Positions 1 to 5,016 of a stretch of 5,016 nt of DNA are shown here, in pieces. Source of the DNA: Bacillota bacterium (GTDB lineage: Bacteria > Bacillota > Clostridia > Tissierellales > Sedimentibacteraceae); contig JARBUP010000223.1 in NCBI GenBank assembly GCA_029239575.1, positions 1 through 5,016 on the forward strand, read 5' to 3'. Each line of letters begins with the position of its first letter. Within the stretch, counting starts at the first letter, position 1. Position numbers and translations under genes: made by a program. The notes under the pieces are model-generated. The model worked only from the letters and a program-made list of their open reading frames with translations, had not been told where the DNA came from and ran no database searches.

Positions 1-1
1 T

Positions 2-256
2 AAGTTAATTATTACACCCACAGGTGGTCAAGGTTTTCTTTTAGGCCGAGGTAATCAGCAGCTCAGTGCAGATGTTATAAAAAGATTGGGCAAAAATAAT
101 ATTGTTGTCATAGCAACAAAGGACAAAATCACAAATTTAAAGGGCAATCCATTTTTTGTAGATACAGGAAATGAAGAAACTGACAATATGCTAAAAGGTT
201 ATGCTAAGGTTATCACAGGTTTTAAAGAGCTTGTTATGTATAAAATTAGTTGTTAA
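2..256 (+). CDS. ATP-NAD kinase / AcoX-like family protein, C-terminal part (5' end outside window)
   Basis: The open frame runs in from the left edge and stops at TAA 254-256, leaving 84 residues of the C-terminus. Early in the visible part is TPTGGQGFLLGRGNQQLS (residues 5-22), followed by an IVVIATK strand (34-40), FFVDTGNEE (51-59) and GYAKVITGF (66-74). This order of motifs is, from memory, typical of the C-terminal domain of the ATP-NAD kinase family protein of Clostridia and related bacteria, which resembles AcoX of acetoin gene clusters and is distantly related to NAD kinase. The family is presumed to bind a nucleotide and possibly phosphorylate NAD or a related substrate, but the true substrate of this subgroup is not settled. 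The N-terminal half, which would hold the GGDG-type kinase motif, is not visible. The gene lies 30 bases before the antiporter gene in the same direction with no terminator between them, so they probably share a transcript. Confidence 0.8.
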   Translation, partial: KLIITPTGGQGFLLGRGNQQLSADVIKRLGKNNIVVIATKDKITNLKGNPFFVDTGNEETDNMLKGYAKVITGFKELVMYKISC

Positions 257-275
257 AAAATAAAAAACAAAAAAT

Positions 276-280
276 GGAGG
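276..280 (+). promoter_or_regulatory. Ribosome binding site of the NhaC-family gene
   Basis: GGAGG lies six bases before the ATG at 287, in an otherwise A-rich 30-base gap after the upstream stop codon. It fixes the start of the antiporter gene. No promoter is evident in the gap, which fits read-through from the upstream gene. Confidence 0.8.
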
Positions 281-286
281 ATTAAT

Positions 287-1798
287 ATGGATATAAAAGA
301 GAAAAAATCAGATAGCATTTTTGTAGCCGCAATTAAGTTTTTACCATTAGTAATATTAGCATTATTGGTAATAATTTTTGGATTAGATCTTTTAATTGCA
401 GCGCCTATAGCAACCGTAGTAGCGATATTAATAGCTATGTGGGCAAACAAATTTAATTTTAAGGATGTTTTCGAACAAGGTATAAAAAGTGCAAGTGGTA
501 TAACAATAGTGTTTTTTATATTGATGTTTGCATATGGAGTAGCTGAATGTTTTATGGCAACAGGCGTTGGTGCATCAGTAATTAATATAGCACTTTCATT
601 GGGTGTAACAGGTAAAACTGTAGCATTTGCTGGATTTATAGTTACTTGTGTTCTATCAGTTGCAACTGGAACATCATGGGGAACATTTGCTGCATGCGCA
701 CCTATATTTTTATGGCTCAATTATATAGTGGATGGTAACATAATACTTACAGTTTGTTCTATAGCAGGAGGATCTTGCTTTGGGGATAATATTGGTTTAA
801 TATCAGATACTACAGTTTTAAGTTCAGGTTTACAAGATGTTGAAATAATGCATAGAGTTAAACATCAAGGTATTTGGTCCATTAGTTGTTTGATTATAAC
901 TGCTCTTATAATATTATTATTAGGAATGGGATTGCCAAGTGTTATTGGAGATGCTAGACAAGCAATAGATTCCATACCTCCTGAAGCATATGAGGCATTA
1001 TCTGTTGAAAGACCTTCTGCAATACTGTTGCTTGAACAAGTTAAATCTGGAGTTCCACTTTATATGATTATACCATTATTTATAGTTGTAATAATGGCAT
1101 TTGCTGGGGTTCAAACTATGATATGCCTTGGAGCAGGTATGGTTTCATCTTTAATATTTGGTATGATGTCAGGAACTACAGATATTTCCCAATGGCTAAA
1201 TGATATGCTTTTAGTAGGATTTGGGGATGCAGGAAGCTGGTCCATAGTTATGATGATGTGGATTGCAGCTTTTGGTGGTATAATGAACAGCATGCATGCA
1301 TTTGAACCATTAGCTAAATTAATAGTGAAGGTTTCAAAAAATGTTAGACAATTAATGGGATGGTGTGGTGTTCTTTGCTTAGCAGGAAATGTTGCATTGT
1401 CAGATGAAACAGCAGAAATCGCAACAATGTCACCAATTATTAGAAATATTGTTGAGGAAAATGTTGAAGGTTCACCTGAATCCATGTATAAATTGAGATT
1501 AAGGCTTGCTACATTTGCAGATGCATTGGGAGTTTACGGTTCGCAATTGATACCATGGCATTGCTATGTGGTATTCTATACAGCTATATCTAATGCAGTA
1601 TTTCCTATTTATAAGTTTTTACCATTTGACATAATAAGAATGAATGTTATGGGCATTGTTGCGGTCAGCTCTATGTTAATATTAACATTCACTGGGTTAG
1701 ACAAATATATTCCTTTGTTTAAATTACCTTCAGAACCAGAAGTAACATTAAAAAAATCCAGTGAAAATGATGTTGAATTAGCACAGAAAGTTATGTAG
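287..1798 (+). CDS. NhaC-family Na+/H+ antiporter-like membrane protein
   Basis: This 503-residue protein is almost entirely hydrophobic helices, with a short charged N-terminus (KEKK) and a hydrophilic C-terminal tail from about residue 480. Membrane segments are apparent near residues 14-32, 36-52, 70-90, 112-127, 133-148, 200-217, 258-275, 277-293, 318-335, 358-370, 420-440 and 453-470. GTSWGTF (128-134), the GGSCFGDN...ISDTTVLSS stretch (161-180) and LIPWH (421-425) match the NhaC family, which exchanges cations, or in some members a carboxylate or amino acid, across the cytoplasmic membrane. Length is in the family's usual range. The usual GDHCSPISDTT signature reads GDNIGLISDTT here, so the transported pair may differ from classical Na+/H+ exchange. 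NVALSDETAEIAT (368-380) is another conserved-looking polar stretch inside a hydrophobic region. The start is set by the ATG behind GGAGG. The gene follows the ATP-NAD kinase-like gene and converges on dpaB. Family assignment is fairly sure; the substrate is unknown. Confidence 0.85.
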   Translation: MDIKEKKSDSIFVAAIKFLPLVILALLVIIFGLDLLIAAPIATVVAILIAMWANKFNFKDVFEQGIKSASGITIVFFILMFAYGVAECFMATGVGASVINIALSLGVTGKTVAFAGFIVTCVLSVATGTSWGTFAACAPIFLWLNYIVDGNIILTVCSIAGGSCFGDNIGLISDTTVLSSGLQDVEIMHRVKHQGIWSISCLIITALIILLLGMGLPSVIGDARQAIDSIPPEAYEALSVERPSAILLLEQVKSGVPLYMIIPLFIVVIMAFAGVQTMICLGAGMVSSLIFGMMSGTTDISQWLNDMLLVGFGDAGSWSIVMMMWIAAFGGIMNSMHAFEPLAKLIVKVSKNVRQLMGWCGVLCLAGNVALSDETAEIATMSPIIRNIVEENVEGSPESMYKLRLRLATFADALGVYGSQLIPWHCYVVFYTAISNAVFPIYKFLPFDIIRMNVMGIVAVSSMLILTFTGLDKYIPLFKLPSEPEVTLKKSSENDVELAQKVM

Positions 1799-1853
1799 AA
1801 GTAACTATTTGCTATATTACTAAACCGTCTTTGACCATTGACAAACCCTAAAG

Positions 1854-1927
1854 TGTCATTCTGAACGGAGTGAAGAATCTATTAACCATTGAAATAATAA
1901 GATCCTTCACTATCGCTCAGGATGACA
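1854..1927. repeat. Imperfect inverted repeat, probable dispersed palindromic element
   Basis: The left arm (1854-1880, beginning TGTCATTCTGAACGG) and the right arm (1900-1927, ending GCTCAGGATGACA) are inverted copies of each other. About 23 of 27 positions are identical, with one single-base indel and a 19-base loop. The arms closely resemble the TGTCATTCTGAGCGAAGCGAAGAATCT-like repeat that I recall as scattered through intergenic regions of many unrelated bacterial genomes. It sits between two convergent genes, as such elements often do. There is no uridine tract after it in either direction, so it is not a standard intrinsic terminator, but the RNA hairpin could protect 3' ends or help stop transcription. 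No target-site duplication is obvious at its edges. Confidence 0.8.
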
Positions 1928-1959
1928 AAAATCAGTTCTTTATCAGCTCCCTATGCTTT

Positions 1960-2547
1960 TTATTTTGGTGCACATGTTACAGGTTGTATCTGTTTTCCTT
2001 CTAAAGCTAATTCTAAAGTTGGAACTATTTGTTGTATATCTGCAATCATTGAATTTGGTTTTGATTTATAATTATCTTGGCCAAAAGGAACAAAATAAAT
2101 ATTTTTGTCATTCATAAGATTTGCTATGTTTTTAAAATTATTGCTTAAAGCATCGTTCGTTGAAACGGAAATAACAACAGGTTTTCCATTTCTAAGATGT
2201 GATTTTGCTCCCATTAAAACAGGAGTATCTGTTATGGCATTATTGAGTTTTGCTAAAGTATTTCCTGTACAAGGTGCAATTAAGAAAATGTCAAACATAT
2301 TTTGAGGTCCTATAGGTTCTGCGCCAACAATTGTAGTAATTGGTTTATTACCTGTAATTTGATAAACAATATCTAAAAATTCTTGTGCATTTCCAAATCT
2401 TGTATCAATGGATTGTGCGTTATCTGAAAAAACAGTGTATACATTAGCTCCTTGCTCTGTGATTTTAACTATTTGGGCCATAATTCCTTCAAAAGTACAA
2501 AAGGAACCGGTAATTCCTATACCTACATTTTTGCCTTTTAAATCCAT
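1960..2547 (-). CDS. dpaB: Dipicolinate synthase subunit B (SpoVFB/DpaB)
   Basis: This is a flavoprotein-fold subunit that works with DpaA to make dipicolinic acid from dihydrodipicolinate in the mother cell; dipicolinic acid then enters the forespore with calcium. Counting from the ATG at 2547 (195 residues), the protein has GITGSFCTFEG (11-21), IAPCTGNTLAKL (90-101), STNDAL (129-134), FVPFGQD (152-158) and PNSMIAD (164-170). All align well with my recollection of Bacillus subtilis SpoVFB (about 200 residues), whose start SSLKGK corresponds to MDLKGK here. An in-frame GTG at 2556 would add three residues and overlap dpaA, but it sits one base after the Shine-Dalgarno sequence, too close to be used. 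The ATG lies one base after the dpaA stop (TAG-T-ATG), which suggests translational coupling. The gene stops at TAA 1962-1960, and no lysine-pathway gene follows it. Confidence 0.93.
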   Translation of the reverse strand: MDLKGKNVGIGITGSFCTFEGIMAQIVKITEQGANVYTVFSDNAQSIDTRFGNAQEFLDIVYQITGNKPITTIVGAEPIGPQNMFDIFLIAPCTGNTLAKLNNAITDTPVLMGAKSHLRNGKPVVISVSTNDALSNNFKNIANLMNDKNIYFVPFGQDNYKSKPNSMIADIQQIVPTLELALEGKQIQPVTCAPK

Positions 2548-2548
2548 A

Positions 2549-3439
2549 CTAATCACGCCTTCCTTTCAAAATTGGAATAATTGCTTCAGCTAATATTTCT
2601 GCAGAAGCCTTAGGGGCTGTTTTGCCCGGTATACCTAAACATAAATGCGCATTTAAATTAAGTTCTTTTGCTGCATTGTAATCAAGTCCACCTGGGGATG
2701 ATGCAATATCTATTATTGTAGTTTCTTTAGATAAAAGTGAAAGTAATTCTTTATTTAATACGACGGCAGGAATTGTGTTAAAGATGTAGTTGAAATCATG
2801 AATTGAATTTTTTAATTCATTTAATTTTAAGCAACTAAAGTTGTTTGTATATGATTCAACTAATGATTGTTGATTTCTTGCACAAATAGTAACTTTAACT
2901 CCAAGGCCACTAAGTTTTGCAGCTAAAACTTTTGCACATTTGCCATACCCAAGAACTAAACATGTGTTTTGATGAAGATTTACAACGCTTTTATTTATTG
3001 CTTCAGCTATGGCACCTTCAGCTGTTGCTATAGCATTCAATAATGAAATATCATCAATTTTCATCAAATCTAAATGTGGTATATTTTTAGTTCTGCAAGT
3101 TTCAATAGCAGCATTAGGAATATTGCCTCCAATTAAATATTGTTCTGAAGTAAGATAAGAGAGAAATTCTTGTACTGTTAATTCTTGAAAATTTCCTAAA
3201 TTATTTGAGTCTAAGTTTGTAATATGCGTTTTATCTTTTGAGAAAGGTATTGGAGTTATGATTGTCTTACTTGATTTAATAGCTTCTTCAGCTTTTTTTG
3301 ATTTTTTTAAGTTTATATTTAAGTCATTATTATTTAATCCGTAAGTAATTACTTTATAGCCTGATTTTTCTAGAACATCGCTTAAATAAATCTGCCTTAA
3401 ATCACCGCCTATTATGGCAGCATCATATTGAAAAATCAT
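2549..3439 (-). CDS. dpaA: Dipicolinate synthase subunit A (SpoVFA/DpaA)
   Basis: This is the nucleotide-binding subunit of dipicolinate synthase, which oxidises the lysine-pathway intermediate dihydrodipicolinate to the spore-core compound dipicolinic acid. The 296 residues match the family length (about 297 in B. subtilis). The N-terminus has AIIGGDLRQ (8-16), the DpaA N-terminal signature. NAIATAEGAIAEAI (135-148) is the linker helix, VLGYGKCAKVLA (162-173) is the Rossmann dinucleotide loop, followed by VTICAR (183-188). Then come IFNTIPAVVLN (219-229), IIDIASSPGGLDY (242-254) and LGIPGKTAPKASAEIL (268-283). All are in the expected order and no residue looks lost. The ATG at 3439 has AGGAGGG four bases upstream. 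A sigma-K-like promoter lies 30 bases upstream of the start. dpaB follows one base after the stop codon, so the two form one operon. By eye its base composition is more AT-rich than that of the flavoprotein gene upstream. Confidence 0.95.
   Translation of the reverse strand: MIFQYDAAIIGGDLRQIYLSDVLEKSGYKVITYGLNNNDLNINLKKSKKAEEAIKSSKTIITPIPFSKDKTHITNLDSNNLGNFQELTVQEFLSYLTSEQYLIGGNIPNAAIETCRTKNIPHLDLMKIDDISLLNAIATAEGAIAEAINKSVVNLHQNTCLVLGYGKCAKVLAAKLSGLGVKVTICARNQQSLVESYTNNFSCLKLNELKNSIHDFNYIFNTIPAVVLNKELLSLLSKETTIIDIASSPGGLDYNAAKELNLNAHLCLGIPGKTAPKASAEILAEAIIPILKGRRD
2558..2566 (-). promoter_or_regulatory. Ribosome binding site of dpaB, inside the end of dpaA
   Basis: On the minus strand AAAGGAAGG lies within the last codons of dpaA. 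It ends ten bases before the ATG at 2547 but only one base before the in-frame GTG at 2556. The spacing favours the ATG as the true start. Confidence 0.7.
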
Positions 3440-3443
3440 GAAA

Positions 3444-3450
3444 CCCTCCT
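3444..3450 (-). promoter_or_regulatory. Ribosome binding site of dpaA
   Basis: On the minus strand AGGAGGG is followed by TTTC and then the ATG at 3439. It is nearly ideal and fixes the start of dpaA. Confidence 0.85.
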
Positions 3451-3468
3451 TTTTACTACAACATATAT

Positions 3469-3495
3469 TAGTTTATGAATAAAATGTATATACGT
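3469..3495 (-). promoter_or_regulatory. Putative sigma-K promoter of dpaAB
   Basis: On the minus strand AC (3495-3494) is followed by exactly 16 bases and then CATAAACTA (3477-3469). This fits the sigma-K consensus as I know it from B. subtilis, AC-N16-CATANNNTA. Transcription would start near 3461, giving a leader of about 20 bases that contains the ribosome binding site. Sigma-K directs late mother-cell genes, and spoVF is sigma-K dependent in B. subtilis, so site and gene agree. A sigma-E reading is weaker: no ATA-type -35 element lies at the right distance. The motif is short and degenerate, so position and context carry much of the argument. Confidence 0.65.
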
Positions 3496-3597
3496 TACTT
3501 GAATTAGAATTTTGATGAATATTTAGAGAGGAACTATTAAGATTACATATTAAAATCTTTAGAGCATAAGGAGTAAAAGGAAAATAAATTAATACAT

Positions 3598-3635
3598 AAA
3601 AAAACATGGCTTCCACTCCTTGTGGAAACCATGTT
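3598..3635 (-). terminator. Intrinsic terminator of the flavoprotein gene
   Basis: Read on the minus strand, AACATGG-T-TTCCAC (3635-3622) pairs with GTGGAA-G-CCATGTT (3616-3603) around the five-base loop AAGGA. This gives a 14-bp stem with one internal U-G pair. The run of seven T residues at 3604-3598 forms the end of the stem and the uridine tract. It lies 52 bases past the stop codon at 3688. No T-run follows on the plus strand, so it works in one direction only. It separates the flavoprotein transcript from the dpaAB promoter downstream. Confidence 0.9.
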
Positions 3636-3687
3636 CATTTGTAAACTGGCTATAATGTATAACCGTATATGTCTTTAAGAATGGTGG

Positions 3688-5016
3688 TTATTTTCCTATT
3701 GCATGCAAAGCAGAAATTTTACCAAATACTATATCATCAAGTGTGTTGTTTCCAGCAACACGACCAGCACCGTAAAGACCACCAACAACTTCACCAGCTG
3801 CATATAATCCTTCAATTACCTTACCATCTTTATCAAGTACTTGCGCATTTTCATTTATTGCAACACCACCCATTGTATAGTGGCTTGAAGGCTTTGTAAT
3901 TGCTCCGTAGAAAGGAGCTGTTGTTACTTTACCCATAGTTTTTCTTCCAAATGGATCATTCTTTGCATTATATTCATCTACTGTTGCTTTAAGAGCTGCT
4001 GGGTCTAAACCAAGCTGTGTAGCTAATTCCTCAATTGTATTAGCTTGAACTCCCTTAGCTTTTTCTACCATTTTCTTACCATCTGGAGTATTATAAACAT
4101 CTGAATCTATGATTACATATGCCATATTATCTTGTGCCTTAAGAATTTCTGCACCTAATTCCCAAGGTGCTAATGTTTCATCTACGAATCTCTTTGCATC
4201 CTTATTTACAATGATTCCACCCTTACCTTCTTCGTTAACGATTATTTCTTTGAACCAGTAACCATTTAATGAAAGAGGTCTCATTTGGAAAAATTCCATG
4301 TCTTTAAGTTGTGCACCAATTGCTTGTGCCATTTTAATACCATCGCCTGTTGGTCCTGGTGTAGTCATTTCTGCATTAATACCTGCATATTTTGGATTGA
4401 ACTCTGCAATCATTTCAGGAGCGTTGTTTAATCCACCTGTTGCAAGTATAACAGACTTAGCTGTAATAACCTGTTCTTTTCCATCCTTACCTGTAACCTT
4501 AGCGCCTACAACTTTGCCATTTTCAACAACAAGTTCATTTGCTTTTGTTTCAACTTTTAATTCAAGGTTATCAAATGTAGCTGCTTTAGCTTGTAGAGCC
4601 TTAACCAGTTCTGCGCCATAGTGACCTTCTTCTGGAATGATCCAGAATGCATCCTTTGGATCAAGCTTATACTTTAAGCCAAGTGTCAATAACCATTCAT
4701 ATGCATCATTACTGTTATCTACTAATATTTTTACAAGCTTTTCATCTGCAAGATTTTTAGAAGTTTCCATTGTCTTTTTGAAATGATCTTCTTTTGTGAA
4801 TGGTCTTTTAGCTTCTTCATGTAGCTTTGTGTCTGAAGCTGTTATACCTGTTGCAGAAATGAGTGTATTACCACCAACTGCAGGCATCTTCTCAACTAAT
4901 ATTACATTTGCGCCATTTTCAGCTGCAGTAATACTTGCTACTAAACCAGCGCCACCGCCGCCAATTACCAATACATCTGTGGAATTATTTTCTTTAGCTG
5001 GAGCTGCTGCTGGAGC
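3688..5016 (-). CDS. Flavocytochrome c / fumarate reductase-type FAD flavoprotein (5' end outside window)
   Basis: The frame stays open to the right edge, so 442 C-terminal residues are visible and the start is missing; the TTG at 4971 lies inside the FAD-binding strand and is not the start. The visible part begins with an Ala/Pro linker (APAAAPAKENNSTD), then the FAD motif VLVIGGGGAGL (15-25) ending in VEKMPAVGGNT, ILATGG (190-195), GPTGDGIKMAQAIGA (221-235), SHYTMGG (378-384) and GLYAAGEVVGGLYGAGRVAGN (403-423). This is the FAD_binding_2 reductase core of fumarate, urocanate and related enoate reductases. The linker suggests a preceding FMN-binding domain or an exported lipoprotein leader, but neither is visible. 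Aligned by eye with Shewanella flavocytochrome c3, the proton-donor Arg (R276, cf. R402) and carboxylate-binding Arg (R419, cf. R544) are kept. H365 becomes R246 and H504 becomes Y380, so the substrate may be another enoate. By eye the gene is richer in GC than dpaA. Confidence 0.88.
   Translation of the reverse strand, partial: APAAAPAKENNSTDVLVIGGGGAGLVASITAAENGANVILVEKMPAVGGNTLISATGITASDTKLHEEAKRPFTKEDHFKKTMETSKNLADEKLVKILVDNSNDAYEWLLTLGLKYKLDPKDAFWIIPEEGHYGAELVKALQAKAATFDNLELKVETKANELVVENGKVVGAKVTGKDGKEQVITAKSVILATGGLNNAPEMIAEFNPKYAGINAEMTTPGPTGDGIKMAQAIGAQLKDMEFFQMRPLSLNGYWFKEIIVNEEGKGGIIVNKDAKRFVDETLAPWELGAEILKAQDNMAYVIIDSDVYNTPDGKKMVEKAKGVQANTIEELATQLGLDPAALKATVDEYNAKNDPFGRKTMGKVTTAPFYGAITKPSSHYTMGGVAINENAQVLDKDGKVIEGLYAAGEVVGGLYGAGRVAGNNTLDDIVFGKISALHAIGK

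Noticed and set aside
253..720. Minus-strand open frame of 155 codons opposite the start of the antiporter gene
   Set aside because: It lies antisense to a clear membrane-protein gene, spans the gap and ribosome binding site, and has no family motif; it is a shadow of the AT-rich coding strand.
1111..1485. Minus-strand open frame of 124 codons inside the antiporter gene
   Set aside because: It is antisense to a well-supported gene, with no recognisable motif.
1800..1821. Possible hairpin AGTAA...TTACT right after the antiporter stop codon
   Set aside because: A five-base AT-rich stem with a loop of 12 bases and no T-run is too weak to be a terminator.
1834..1892. Repeated octamer ACCATTGA (1834-1841 and 1885-1892) beside and inside the palindromic element
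   Set aside because: Eight bases in AT-rich intergenic DNA can recur by chance, and the copies do not bracket the element as a target-site duplication would.
3539..3559. Small inverted repeat AAGATT...AATCTT upstream of the dpaA promoter
   Set aside because: The six-base arms are AT-rich and the site lies well upstream of the putative -35 element; there is too little to call an operator. The rest of 3496-3597 shows nothing else I can support.
3669..3899. Plus-strand open frame rich in His, Gln and Leu
   Set aside because: It is antisense to the conserved C-terminus of the flavoprotein; the odd composition is the complement of its GGT/GCT codons.
4298..4621. Plus-strand open frame of 107 codons inside the flavoprotein gene
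   Set aside because: It is antisense to a conserved FAD-binding region, and its Ser/Ala/Pro-rich composition follows from that gene's codon pattern.

Overview
The window is AT-rich DNA that most likely comes from an anaerobic, endospore-forming Firmicute of the Clostridia type. The evidence is strong AGGAGG-type ribosome binding sites, A/T-ending codons, a dipicolinate synthase operon (a spore-specific function) and a flavocytochrome c-type reductase flavoprotein of the kind common in anaerobes. I cannot name the genus.

Layout. Positions 2-256 (+) hold the last 84 codons of an ATP-NAD kinase/AcoX-like protein. A 30-base gap and a good ribosome binding site lead into a complete NhaC-family antiporter (287-1798, +), so the two are probably co-transcribed. 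The antiporter converges on dpaB. The 161-base gap between them carries an imperfect inverted repeat (1854-1927) that resembles a dispersed palindromic repeat known from many bacterial genomes. On the minus strand, dpaA (3439-2549) and dpaB (2547-1960) form a tight two-gene operon with one base between stop and restart. Just upstream of dpaA is a close match to the sigma-K promoter consensus (3495-3469). Further right, a strong intrinsic terminator (3635-3598) ends the minus-strand flavoprotein gene (3688 to beyond 5016), whose 5' end lies outside the window.

How the parts work together. DpaA and DpaB together make dipicolinic acid in the mother cell late in sporulation, and the putative sigma-K site fits that timing. 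The flavoprotein and the antiporter pair look like separate transcription units concerned with anaerobic electron acceptor use and with ion or metabolite exchange; nothing visible ties them to sporulation. No stretch above 300 bases lacks a gene.

I see no clear new system. The points most worth a second look are the altered substrate-pocket residues of the flavoprotein, the sigma-K-like promoter, the dispersed palindrome and the unusual NhaC signature.
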